The notes under the pieces are model-generated. The model saw only the letters and a program-made list of their open reading frames with translations, made no database searches and was not told where the DNA came from. A DNA stretch of 64,000 nucleotides, from the NCBI GenBank assembly GCA_965202845.1, contig OZ241856.1, positions 496,001 to 560,000 of the forward strand. The letters are read 5' to 3'. The stretch comes from CBDATA01 sp965202845. GTDB taxonomy: Bacteria > Acidobacteriota > Vicinamibacteria > Marinacidobacterales > Marinacidobacteraceae. The position numbers were made by a program, and so were the translations under genes. Positions 15,396 through 24,088 of this stretch are shown one piece after another; position 1 is the first letter of the stretch, and each line of letters begins with the position of its first letter.

Positions 15396-17578
15396 GGCTC
15401 GACCCTCGCTTCCGCGGTGACCCAGTTGCCCAGGTCGTCCTCGACCCGCACCACCACGCTTCGTCGTTCCTCCGAGAGACCGGAAATCAGGGCGTCATAG
15501 GTCTCCAGGGTGGAGTCGCTGACGCCGTCCTGCGGGCGGATCACCTGCGGCAGCCCCCCGGCTACCGAAGCGGTGGCGCGCCGAATCGGACTGGCGCCGT
15601 CGCGGGCCTCGAAGCGAATCCTGCCGCTTTCGTCCAGGGTCAGGCCGGAAATCAGCGGCGGGGTGTTGTCGATGGGGAACGGGCGGCTCACCTTCTCGCC
15701 GGTCCGGGCGTCGTCCAGGGGGTTGTCGCGCCGGTCGTCGGCGAGGACCCGGATTTCGTAGCGCCCGTCGGGCATGCCGGAAGTGTCCCAGGCGAGCACC
15801 GGCTCCCGGAGCCCTTCGGCGAGCGGATTCCAGAACACCTCGCCGGCGCGGCGGATCGCTACCGCATAGAGCAGGCGGTCGTCGTCCGGATCCCGGGCCT
15901 CGAAGGTGACGGTCCGGAGTCCCGGTCGATAGAGCTTGCGTCCCCCGCCCATCATCGGAGGACCCAGGGCGTCCTGGACGCGCCGCTCCGCTTCCGGCGG
16001 CTCCAGCGGGTGGGCCATCCCCTGAATCCGGGTGGGTTCGGGGGTCGGGATCGGTTCGAATCCGGCGCCGGGAGGGTGCACGACGATGGCGGTGACCCGC
16101 GGCCGGCGGTTGGCGGCGAGCCAGGCGGCGTGGAGCGAGACCATCTCGGGCGAGGCGCCGCCGTCCGATCGCAGGGTCGCCCTCCACTGGAGGAAGCGGG
16201 CGTCGGGACTCGCGACCGGGTCGCCGCTTCGGGCCGCCCTCCAGTCGCTCCAGGTGGCGTCCGGCTCCCCGGAATTGCCGGTGCGGGTCTCCACCGAGAG
16301 GGCGGTCCCCGCCGGTGCCCGGGATTCCCAGGCGATCCTTCCGAACCGGGCCGCTCCCCCAGCGTCCAGCGCCCTGGAGACGTAGACGCCTTCAGCGCGA
16401 TGCCCCGGCCCCAGCGCCAGCACCCGCGCCGGGTTCGAGGTCCCGAGCAGGATGCGTTCGCCGACGGTCGCCGCCGCGGTGACCTGTTCGGAGTCGACCC
16501 GCAGCAGGAGCGTGCGATCCCCGTCGCGGGAGATGCGGTGGACGCGCCCCCGGTTTCCGGTTCCGAGCAGAAGCCGCCCGTCGCGCAGCAGCACGAGCGC
16601 AAGGGGTCGTTCCTCCGCCGATTCCCAGATCGCTTCCGCCGCGCCGTTCGGTTCGATCCGGTAGAGCGCGTTCCCGCCGCCGCCCGCTTCCGGGATTCCG
16701 TTCGCGTCCTGTGCGGCGGCGCGCATGGAGGCGCGGAAGGAGCTGAAGGTGGACACCGAGGGAACGCCCATGCCTCCCGGCAACGGGGGGAGACCCGGCG
16801 GCGGCGCGAAGGACGGCGGCCCCGGTTCGGCGTCCGGGGACTCGGCGAGCGCGGTGACGAAGACCTCGCCGGCGTCGTTCGCGACGATCGCGCCGATCTC
16901 GTTCCGGGGGGTGTCGAAGAGCGTCATGGCGTCCCCGTCGGCGCCGATTCGGAAGACGATGCCCGAAGGGGACGTGCCGAGGAAGATCGTTCCGTCGGAA
17001 GCGCGGTGGAGCGCGGTGAAGTTCTCCTCCGGGCTGGAGAAGAGGGTGGTCGCCTGTCCCGAAGGCTGGATCCGGATCAGCGAGGCGGGGGATCCGGTGG
17101 CGGCCAGGACGCTCCCGCCCGGTTCGACGGCGAGCGCCCAGATGTAGCGAACGGCCGGTTCGTGCAGGATCGAGCGTTCGCCGTCGGCGCCGATCCGGTG
17201 GATCGCGCCGCTGGGCGAGGCGGCGTAGAAGACGGCGCCGTCGGGCGCTGTCGCCGCCGCGTGGATGCCGCCCTCCCGACTCTCGGCGAGGGTCTCCACC
17301 TGGTCGCCCCGCACCCGGAGCAGCAGGCCGTCCGCCCCGGCCACCACCGCCGAGTCGGCTCCGTCGGCCGCCGCGATCCGCCAGAGGAAGGGTTGCTCGG
17401 CGGCGTGGAGTTCCCGGACCAGCGGGGCCAGCCGCACCTGCCCGTCGGGGCCGATGCTCACCCCGCGGCTTTCGCCGGAGAGGAAGTCCTCCGCGGTCTC
17501 GAAGCGCCAGAAGTCCCGCCCGCCAGCGGCCAGCGGCGCGGCGAGCAGCAGCAGGAACGCGATGCGCCGCCCGGTCAT
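15392..17578 (-). CDS. secreted beta-propeller protein with C-terminal Ig-like region
   Basis: 728 aa from ATG 17578, which overlaps the S55 gene stop (ATGA). A signal peptide (RRIAFLLLLAAPLAAG) leads to repeated blades such as GADGLLLRVRGDQVETL, PSGAIHRIGADGERSIL and PSGIVFRIGADGDAMTL, typical of seven-bladed WD40 or PQQ-like propellers. The C-terminal 250 residues contain beta-sandwich-like segments and end in SVVVRVEDDLGNWVTAEARV. No catalytic residues are recognised. Its pairing with an S55 protein suggests a shared envelope process such as secretion control or signalling (inference). Confidence 0.7.
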   Translation of the reverse strand: MTGRRIAFLLLLAAPLAAGGRDFWRFETAEDFLSGESRGVSIGPDGQVRLAPLVRELHAAEQPFLWRIAAADGADSAVVAGADGLLLRVRGDQVETLAESREGGIHAAATAPDGAVFYAASPSGAIHRIGADGERSILHEPAVRYIWALAVEPGGSVLAATGSPASLIRIQPSGQATTLFSSPEENFTALHRASDGTIFLGTSPSGIVFRIGADGDAMTLFDTPRNEIGAIVANDAGEVFVTALAESPDAEPGPPSFAPPPGLPPLPGGMGVPSVSTFSSFRASMRAAAQDANGIPEAGGGGNALYRIEPNGAAEAIWESAEERPLALVLLRDGRLLLGTGNRGRVHRISRDGDRTLLLRVDSEQVTAAATVGERILLGTSNPARVLALGPGHRAEGVYVSRALDAGGAARFGRIAWESRAPAGTALSVETRTGNSGEPDATWSDWRAARSGDPVASPDARFLQWRATLRSDGGASPEMVSLHAAWLAANRRPRVTAIVVHPPGAGFEPIPTPEPTRIQGMAHPLEPPEAERRVQDALGPPMMGGGRKLYRPGLRTVTFEARDPDDDRLLYAVAIRRAGEVFWNPLAEGLREPVLAWDTSGMPDGRYEIRVLADDRRDNPLDDARTGEKVSRPFPIDNTPPLISGLTLDESGRIRFEARDGASPIRRATASVAGGLPQVIRPQDGVSDSTLETYDALISGLSEERRSVVVRVEDDLGNWVTAEARVEP

Positions 17579-19341
17579 CGGGAATCCACCTCGAGGGTCA
17601 GGCGGCGGGCGCCGGTCACGGTGGCGTCGAAGTCGAGATGCCCTTCCCAGAGGATCGAGGCGCCGAGCGTGTCGGTGTCGGCGCCCGAAGAATCGCGGGC
17701 GATCACCGACCGCACGCTCGGCGGCAGCGAGGGGAGGTAGTCCCCCCCCATAACCACCGCGTTCCGGTCGGAGCGCATCAGGCGGACATGGAGGCGGCTC
17801 TGCCGCGGATGGCGGCGGATCGCCCGGTAGATTTGCTCCACCCGCACCGGCGTCCCGGCGACCCGCGCCGCTTCGCCCCCCAGCATGGCGGCGGAGTCGG
17901 CGACGAGCACGCTCAGCCGCGCGCCGGCGGCGCCCGCCGGAATGGGAATCGGAAGCGTTCGAGCGCGCTCCGCGCCCTGGTAGTCGCGGAGCGTGACCCG
18001 CAGCGTCGCGGTTTCGCCTGGCCGCACCCGGGAGGAATCGAACCAGGCCCGGGTGACCCGGGCGGTGCGGGCGCCGGCGGAAGCCGCCGCCTCCACCTCG
18101 ATGTCCCGCACCGGAATCCGCTCCAGCGGGTTCGCGAGAAGCAGCGCGAGCGGCGCCGCCACCAGCGCCCCGGCGCTTGCGAATGCGGTTCCGGTCGTCG
18201 CCGCCAGCACGTCCTCCAGCGAAAGCGCCCGCCCGTCGCCCAGGGTGATCCGGGCCTGCACCCGAAGCGTCTGCGGTCCGCCCTGTCCCTCCTCGGCGGC
18301 GAGAATGGAGACCAGGCCGGAGAAGGCGAGCAGCGGCGTCATGGAATCGATGTTCGCAAGCTGCAGCGCGTATTCGCTCCGCGCCCCCCGGCTGGTCATC
18401 AGCCGGATCGTCAGCGGAACCGTCTGCGGCCGGACGCCCAGGACTCCCCGCACCCCGGTGGCGCCGTCGTGCCGCCACGCCCCCACCTGCCGCCCGGCGC
18501 TCGCCACGATGAAGGAGCTGGCGAGCGAGGGAACCGCCGCCTGCACCTGCACTTCCTGCATCGGGATCGAGATGCTCCCCAGGCCGAGGAACGGGTGTCC
18601 GAATGCGAACACCTCTCCGGTGGCGTCATCCACGTGGGTCACGGTGCCGTTCGCCATCAGGACCATGTCCCCGCCGATCAGGGTCGCCCCCACCGGGCTG
18701 CCGGGCGCGAGCCGGGGCGGCCCTTCCTGTCCGGCGGATGCGACGGCGCGTCCTCCGGGGAGCAAGGCCATCCCCAGCCCCGCGTAGAGGGGGGCCAGCA
18801 GCGCTTCGGCGGCCGGCGGGAGTCCGCTGACCGAGATCGCCGTCCGGATGGGCCGCAGCCGTCCCTCCGCCGCCTCGCTGCCCGCCGCGCGTCTGACGAA
18901 GGGAGTTCCGTCGTCGGAGAAACCGAGAAGTCCGGGCCCGGCGGCGGCCTCCGTTCGGGGCGCGGCGGAGAAGCGCACCATCTCCTCGAACGGGGTGATG
19001 CCGCAGATCGGCTCCTTGGCGAAGGGGAAGGCGTAGGCGACCGCCCCCATCAGCCGGCCGTCCACATGGACCGGGCTTCCGCTCATCCCCTGCATGACCC
19101 CGGTGTGCTCCAGGTTCGCGCCCGAAAGCCGGGCGAGGATGATGTTGCGCCCGGGAAGCGCGCCGCGCAGGACGCCGACCACTTCGGCGGAGAAGGTCTC
19201 CATCCGGTTTCCGGCGAGGGATGTCCGTCCCTCGCCGATCATGCCGCTTCGCACCTCGTCGAGGGGCAGGATGTCCACCTGGACCGCCCAGGCCGGAGGC
19301 GCCAGAGCCAGAGACAAGGCGGCGAGCAGGAGGATGCGCAT
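17575..19341 (-). CDS. SpoIVB-type S55 serine peptidase domain protein
   Basis: 588 aa from ATG 19341 (an in-frame ATG at 19371 would add ten residues). A signal peptide (RILLLAALSLALAPPAWA) precedes the S55 domain, with the catalytic Ser motif HTGVMQGMSGSPVHVDGRLM and AVAYAFPFAKEPICGITPFE. A second conserved stretch is GEVFAFGHPFLGLGSISIPM. In spore formers SpoIVB triggers sigma-K; this protein is an exported homologue of the kind found in non-sporulating diderms, where its role is unknown. An 8-C run inside the gene (minus strand G8) is coding and not near the start. Confidence 0.82.
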   Translation of the reverse strand: MRILLLAALSLALAPPAWAVQVDILPLDEVRSGMIGEGRTSLAGNRMETFSAEVVGVLRGALPGRNIILARLSGANLEHTGVMQGMSGSPVHVDGRLMGAVAYAFPFAKEPICGITPFEEMVRFSAAPRTEAAAGPGLLGFSDDGTPFVRRAAGSEAAEGRLRPIRTAISVSGLPPAAEALLAPLYAGLGMALLPGGRAVASAGQEGPPRLAPGSPVGATLIGGDMVLMANGTVTHVDDATGEVFAFGHPFLGLGSISIPMQEVQVQAAVPSLASSFIVASAGRQVGAWRHDGATGVRGVLGVRPQTVPLTIRLMTSRGARSEYALQLANIDSMTPLLAFSGLVSILAAEEGQGGPQTLRVQARITLGDGRALSLEDVLAATTGTAFASAGALVAAPLALLLANPLERIPVRDIEVEAAASAGARTARVTRAWFDSSRVRPGETATLRVTLRDYQGAERARTLPIPIPAGAAGARLSVLVADSAAMLGGEAARVAGTPVRVEQIYRAIRRHPRQSRLHVRLMRSDRNAVVMGGDYLPSLPPSVRSVIARDSSGADTDTLGASILWEGHLDFDATVTGARRLTLEVDSR

Positions 19342-19411
19342 CGGTCGCAGAGGCCGAAGTCTAAGCCGCATTCGGTCAGAATACCGGCCCGCCCCGCGAT
19401 TCCCGCTTCTC

Positions 19412-20455
19412 TTGTCCGACCGTTATTCCCGCCAGGTCCTGTTCGAGGGCATCGGTTCCGCCGGACAGGCGAAGCTGGGGCGGGGAACCGCGCTGGTGGT
19501 GGGAGCGGGCGCGCTCGGTTCGGCCTCTCTCGATATGCTGGCGCGCGCCGGAACCGGGCGGGTGCGCTTCGTGGACCGGGACACCGTCGAATGGTCCAAT
19601 CTGCAGCGGCAGTGCCTCTTCGGGGAGCAGGACGCCCGGGAGGAGATTCCGAAGGCGGAGGGCGCGCGCCGCCGCCTCGAGGCGGTGAACCGCGACGTCA
19701 TCCTCGAGCCGCTGACGATGGACCTCCACGCCGGCAACATCGAACCGGTCCTCGAGGGCGTGGACGTGATCGTGGACGCCACCGACAACTTCGGCGTCCG
19801 GTATCTCCTGAACGACGCTGCGATCCGCTTCGGGATTCCGTGGATCTACGCCGCCTGCGTCGGCAGCTACGGGATGACCTTCAGCATCGTGCCGGGGCGC
19901 ACCGGATGCCTGCGCTGCGTGGCGCCCGACCTGCCCCCGGCCGGCGCGTCCCCGACCTGCGACACCGCCGGCGTCATCGGTCCGGCGGTGCATGCGGTCG
20001 CCGCCTGCGCGGTGGCGGAGGCGCTCAAGGTCCTCTGCGGTCGCCCGGACGCGCTGGCCACCGGGATCTGGCATCTGGACGTCTGGGACCGGGACGCCTA
20101 CCGGATGGAGATCGGCGGTCCGGACCCGGACTGCCCCGCCTGCGGGCGCCGGGAGTTTCCGTTTCTGGAGGGACGGGAAGCGGCGGACGCGACCGCTACG
20201 CTCTGCGGCCGGAACGCGGTCCAGGTCCGCCCGCCTTCCGGGAACGGCGCCGCCCCCGATTTTCTCCGCTCGCTGGAGGACCGCCTGGCGCGCCTCGACG
20301 CGGTGCGGCCGTTCCTCCGCGCCAGCCCGCTGGTCCTGACGTTCCAGGCGGAAGGGCGGCGGCTGGTGGTCTTCCCCGACGGCCGCGCCATCGTCCACGG
20401 AACCGACGATCCGGCGGTCGCCCGCTCGCTGGTCTCGCGCTACATCGGCGCCTGA
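19412..20455 (+). CDS. ThiF/MoeB-family adenylyltransferase (E1-like)
   Basis: 347 aa from TTG 19412, reading SDRYSRQVLFEGIGSAGQAKL as in MoeB and ThiF. ATP binding is shown by VVGAGALGSASLDMLARAG and FVDRDTVEWSNLQRQ. Adenylation residues lie in VDVIVDATDNFGVRYLLND. Zinc ligands are in TGCLRCVAPD and DCPACGRREF. The enzyme adenylates the C-terminus of a ubiquitin-like sulfur carrier. The C-terminal 90 residues resemble a small sulfur-carrier-like or ubiquitin-fold extension (LTFQAEGRRLVVFPDGRAIVHG), which I cannot place firmly. Upstream TCAGAAT at 19375-19381 may be its -10. Confidence 0.85.
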   Translation: MSDRYSRQVLFEGIGSAGQAKLGRGTALVVGAGALGSASLDMLARAGTGRVRFVDRDTVEWSNLQRQCLFGEQDAREEIPKAEGARRRLEAVNRDVILEPLTMDLHAGNIEPVLEGVDVIVDATDNFGVRYLLNDAAIRFGIPWIYAACVGSYGMTFSIVPGRTGCLRCVAPDLPPAGASPTCDTAGVIGPAVHAVAACAVAEALKVLCGRPDALATGIWHLDVWDRDAYRMEIGGPDPDCPACGRREFPFLEGREAADATATLCGRNAVQVRPPSGNGAAPDFLRSLEDRLARLDAVRPFLRASPLVLTFQAEGRRLVVFPDGRAIVHGTDDPAVARSLVSRYIGA

Positions 20456-20465
20456 GTTCCTTCCG

Positions 20466-21566
20466 GTGTCCGGTACCGAGTCGCTTCTGAAGACGCTTCC
20501 GGGCGCCGTCTCGTTCCACGGGGACGAAGCGCGCAGGCGCCGCCGGGTGGAGGCGGTCGCCGCCGACGTTTTCGCAGGGTGGGGGTACGAGGAGATCCTG
20601 CTTCCGGTCTTCGACTACGCCGAGGTGTTTGCGCGGGGCGGGGGGCGCTGGTCGGAGCGGGCGAGCTACCGGTTCCCCGAGGGCGGGGCGCTGCTTTCGC
20701 TGCGCACCGACTTCACCGCGCTCGCCGCGAAGGCGGCCATCACCCGGCTGCCTCCCGATGCCCGCCGGCTCTGCTACCGGGGCGAGGTCCTGCGCCGGCC
20801 CGGACAGAGCCTGGGGCCGACGGCGCTCTCGGAAGTGGGCGTCGAGCACTACGCCGACGGACTGGCGGCCGACCTGGAGATTCTTCTGGTGGCGCTCGAA
20901 ATCCTGGATCGGCTGGGGATCGAGGGCGCGGTATGCACCCTGGGGCACGCCGGCTATCCGCTCGGCTTGCTGGACGAGGCGCTTCGGGCGCTGCCGCCGG
21001 CCTCCCGCGCCCCGGCCCGGAAGGAGGCGCTGCGGGGACTCTGGCGCAAGGACCGCTCGCGGATCCAGGCGGCGCTGGGTCCAGCTGCTTCGCCTCTGCT
21101 GGACGCCCTCGACCGCCTCGGCGGCGTCGAAGCGATCCAGGCGGCGGCCCGTCGGCCTTCGCCGCTGCCCGACCGGGCGGCGGCCGCGGTGGATCGGCTC
21201 GGGCGGCTCGCCGGGGTTCTCACCGAGCTCGGCGTCATCGACCGGTTCCGCTTCGACCTCGCCGAGCTCCGCGGGTTCGACTACTACACCGGCGTCATCT
21301 TCGAGATCCATGCGGCGGGCGCCGGACGCGCGCTCGGCGGCGGCGGTCGCTACGACGATCTGTTCGCCCGGTTCGGGGCGCCGCGCCCGGCGGTCGGGTT
21401 TTCCCTTTCGGTGGGGCCGCTTTCGGAGCTGCTGCCGACGCTCGCCGCCCCGGATGCGGCGCCGCAACCGGTTGCGGCCCCGGCCGGCCGGCTCGCTCAG
21501 GCGTTCCGCGAGGCGCTTGCGGCGCGCGCCGGGAATCGCGCGGTGCGGATGGCGCCCGAACCCTGA
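20466..21566 (+). CDS. hisZ: ATP phosphoribosyltransferase regulatory subunit
   Basis: 366 aa from GTG 20466. HisZ is a catalytically inactive HisRS paralogue needed by short HisG enzymes. HisRS-like motifs are visible: YEEILLPVFDYAEVF (motif 1 region), LRTDFTALAAKAAI (motif 2), LRGFDYYTGVIFEIHA and ALGGGGRYDDLFARFG (motif 3). It lies 10 nt after the thiF-like gene and is followed 1 nt later by hisG, the expected partner. Confidence 0.9.
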   Translation: MSGTESLLKTLPGAVSFHGDEARRRRRVEAVAADVFAGWGYEEILLPVFDYAEVFARGGGRWSERASYRFPEGGALLSLRTDFTALAAKAAITRLPPDARRLCYRGEVLRRPGQSLGPTALSEVGVEHYADGLAADLEILLVALEILDRLGIEGAVCTLGHAGYPLGLLDEALRALPPASRAPARKEALRGLWRKDRSRIQAALGPAASPLLDALDRLGGVEAIQAAARRPSPLPDRAAAAVDRLGRLAGVLTELGVIDRFRFDLAELRGFDYYTGVIFEIHAAGAGRALGGGGRYDDLFARFGAPRPAVGFSLSVGPLSELLPTLAAPDAAPQPVAAPAGRLAQAFREALAARAGNRAVRMAPEP

Positions 21567-21567
21567 C

Positions 21568-22197
21568 ATGGCGCGCGCTCCTCTCGTTCTGGCGCTTCCG
21601 ACCGGGCGTTTGCTCGATCCGCTGGCGGCCTGTCTCACCCGCGCCGGCCTCCCGCTGCCCCCGGTCCGGGAGGCCGGGCGCAAGCTGCGCCTGGTGGGGG
21701 ACGACTTCGAGGCGCTGTTCGTGAAGGATTGGGACCTGCCGATTTATGTGGAGCACGGGGCCGCCGACCTCGGCATCGTGGGCCGGGACGTGCTCGAGGA
21801 GCAGCCGCTCCCGCTCTATGAGCCGCTGGACCTGGGTCTGGGGCGCTGCCGGATGGCGCTGGCGCGCCCCGAAGGACGCCCGATTCCCCCGCCTCCCTTC
21901 CGGGTGGCGACCCGGTACCCGCGGGTGGCGGAGCGCTACTTCGGCGGCCGCGGCGTCCCGGTCGAGGTGATCCGGCTTTCGGGAGCGATCGAGCTGGCGC
22001 CGCTGGTGGGACTCGCGGACGCCATCGTGGATCTGGTGGAATCGGGCGCCACCCTGCGGGCCAACGGACTCGTCGAGGAGGCCACGCTCTTCGAGAGTTC
22101 GGCGCGGCTGGTCGTGAACCGCGCCGCGTTCCGCCTCCGCGGGGAGCGCATCGGCGCGGCGCTCCGCAGCCTCGCCTCCGCCGCCGGGACTTCGTGA
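21568..22197 (+). CDS. hisG: ATP phosphoribosyltransferase, short form
   Basis: 209 aa, the catalytic subunit of the first step of histidine synthesis (ATP plus PRPP). The length is that of the HisZ-dependent short class without the regulatory C-terminal domain. Motifs: LALPTGRLLDPL, GAADLGIVGRDVLEE, and the PRPP loop GLADAIVDLVESGATLRANGL. Its TGA overlaps the GTG of hisD (GTGA). Feedback inhibition by histidine would act through HisZ. Confidence 0.95.
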   Translation: MARAPLVLALPTGRLLDPLAACLTRAGLPLPPVREAGRKLRLVGDDFEALFVKDWDLPIYVEHGAADLGIVGRDVLEEQPLPLYEPLDLGLGRCRMALARPEGRPIPPPPFRVATRYPRVAERYFGGRGVPVEVIRLSGAIELAPLVGLADAIVDLVESGATLRANGLVEEATLFESSARLVVNRAAFRLRGERIGAALRSLASAAGTS

Positions 22198-23507
22198 GCG
22201 ATCCGCGTTTCCGGATTCCGGTGTATCCGAATCCCGCCGCCTGGCGCGCCGCGCGTCGTCCGGCGCCGGGCGGGACCGCATCCCCGGTCGGGGCGGCGGT
22301 CGCCGCCATCATCGACCAGGTGCGCGCGGAGGGCGACGACGCGCTCCTGCGCCTGGCGCGCCAATTCGACCGGGTGGAGTTGGACCGGGAGTCGCTGCGG
22401 GTTCCGGACGCCGAGCTGCGGGAGCTCGCCTCCCGTCTGGATGATGCGGATCGCGCCCTGCTGGAGCGGGCGCGGGATCGGATCGCCGCTTTCCACGAAC
22501 GCCAGGCGGAGACCGGGTTCCGGATGGAGACGCCGGACGGAGCGGCGCTGGAGTGGCGGGTGCTGCCGATTCCGTCGGTCGGGGTCTATGTCCCCGGCGG
22601 AGCGGCGGTCTACCCCTCGACCGTGCTGATGAACGTGATTCCGGCGCGGGTCGCCGGCGTCCCCCGCATCGCGCTCGCCACTCCCCCGGGCGCGCTGGAG
22701 CGTTATTCGGCGCTCCCGGCGGCGATCCGGCTCGCCGGAGTCACCGAGACGTACCGGGTCGGGGGGGCGCAAGCCATCGCCGCGTTCGCGCTCGGAACCG
22801 GAACGATCCCGCCGGTCGATCTGGTGGTGGGTCCGGGAAACGCCTTCGTGGCCGAGGCCAAGCGCCAGCTCGCCGACTCGGTGGGGATCGATGCGATCGC
22901 CGGCCCCTCCGAAGTGGTGGTGGTCGCCGATGAAACCGCGCGCCCGGAGTGGGTGGCCGCCGATCTGCTGGCCCAGGCGGAGCACGGTTCGGGCGACGAA
23001 CTGGCGGTTCTCATCACCCCTTCGGAACAGCTGGCCGCCGCAACGGTCGCCGAAGCGGAGCGGCAGGCGCCGGGCCAGCCCCACCGCGAGACCATCGCGC
23101 GAGCGCTCGCCGCGCGGGGCGCGGTGATTCTGGTGGCCGACCTGGAGGAGGCGGTGGCGGTCGCCGAGGAGATCGCGCCCGAACACCTTGAAGTCATGAC
23201 GCGCGACGCCGAATCCTTCGCCGACCGTTTTCCGGGCGCCGGGTCCGTGCTGGTCGGCCCGCACGCGCCGGTGGCGCTCGGCGACTACGGGATCGGCCCC
23301 AACCACGTTCTGCCGACCGGCGGCGCCGCGCGGTTCGCATCGCCGCTCTCGGTCGGCGATTTCCGCAAGCGCCAGAGCATCGTGCGGCGCGGGCCCCGCT
23401 GGTCGCGGGGGAGTCTCGCCGAGTACGCGCGCTTCGCCCGGATGGAGGGGTTCGAGGCGCACGCCCGCTCGCTGGAAATCCGCGCCGGGAACGACGAAGA
23501 CGACTGA
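22194..23507 (+). CDS. hisD: histidinol dehydrogenase
   Basis: 437 aa from GTG 22194. HisD oxidises histidinol to histidine with two NAD molecules. Conserved regions include PSVGVYVPGGAAVYPSTVLM, VYRVGGAQAIAAFALG-like (TYRVGGAQAIAAFALG), VGPGNAFVAEAKRQL, AGPSEVVVVADE, LLAQAEHG, the base IAPEHLEVM and VGPHAPVALGDYGIGPNHVL. Length is typical. It closes the his cluster; the remaining his genes are not in the window. The next gene converges and stops 2 nt away. Confidence 0.97.
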   Translation: MSDPRFRIPVYPNPAAWRAARRPAPGGTASPVGAAVAAIIDQVRAEGDDALLRLARQFDRVELDRESLRVPDAELRELASRLDDADRALLERARDRIAAFHERQAETGFRMETPDGAALEWRVLPIPSVGVYVPGGAAVYPSTVLMNVIPARVAGVPRIALATPPGALERYSALPAAIRLAGVTETYRVGGAQAIAAFALGTGTIPPVDLVVGPGNAFVAEAKRQLADSVGIDAIAGPSEVVVVADETARPEWVAADLLAQAEHGSGDELAVLITPSEQLAAATVAEAERQAPGQPHRETIARALAARGAVILVADLEEAVAVAEEIAPEHLEVMTRDAESFADRFPGAGSVLVGPHAPVALGDYGIGPNHVLPTGGAARFASPLSVGDFRKRQSIVRRGPRWSRGSLAEYARFARMEGFEAHARSLEIRAGNDEDD

Positions 23508-23508
23508 A

Positions 23509-23994
23509 TCAATCGGCGCCGGGGAGGGTCGGGTCGCCGACCAGGGTGGCGAGGTCCAGGATGCGCGCCCAGTGCTCGTCGCTCACCGGCTGGACGCTCA
23601 GCCGCTGGCCCTTGCGCAGCAGCGGCATGCCTTCCAGCTCGGGGCGAGCGCGGAGGAAGGGCAGGGAGAGTTCGGATTCGAAGCGGGCCACGAACTCCAC
23701 GTCCACCACGTACCACCACGGCTTTTCCTCGGTGGCGCGCGGATCGAAGTATTTGGAGTCCGGGTCGAACTGGGTGAAGTCGGGGTAGGCGGTGCGGCGG
23801 ACGCGGGCGATCCCGGCGATTCCGGGCGGCTTGGCGTTCGAGTGGTAGAACAGCACGCCGTCGCCGATCTCCATGGTTTTCATCAGGTTGCGCGCCTTGA
23901 AATTGCGGACGCCGTCCCAGTGGGTGCGCCCGTCGCGCTCGAGGTCGTCAAGACTGTAGGCGTAGGGCTCGCTCTTCATCAGCCAGTAGCGCAT
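23509..23994 (-). CDS. EVE-domain protein
   Basis: 161 aa. The sequence MRYWLMKSEPYAYSLDDLE, then THWDGVRNFKARNLMK, GDGVLFYHSNAKPPGIAGIA and EKPWWYVVDVEF is the classical EVE fold (PUA-like, thymocyte nuclear protein 1 group). These domains bind modified bases in DNA or RNA and some occur with restriction systems. Here it stands alone next to hisD. A TACGCT hexamer 9 nt before the start hints at a leaderless transcript. Confidence 0.92.
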   Translation of the reverse strand: MRYWLMKSEPYAYSLDDLERDGRTHWDGVRNFKARNLMKTMEIGDGVLFYHSNAKPPGIAGIARVRRTAYPDFTQFDPDSKYFDPRATEEKPWWYVVDVEFVARFESELSLPFLRARPELEGMPLLRKGQRLSVQPVSDEHWARILDLATLVGDPTLPGAD

Positions 23995-24088
23995 GGGCGG
24001 GCGAGCGTACCACGGGGCGGCGGCTGACCGGCCGTTTGGCATCAGAATTGCGGTTCCTTCCGGTAGCCGAAAGGATGGAGCCCCCCGA

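Noticed and set aside
17740..17750. 8-C run as a third phase-variation tract
   Set aside because: It is internal to the 3' part of the S55 gene, shorter, and not followed by GAAATT.
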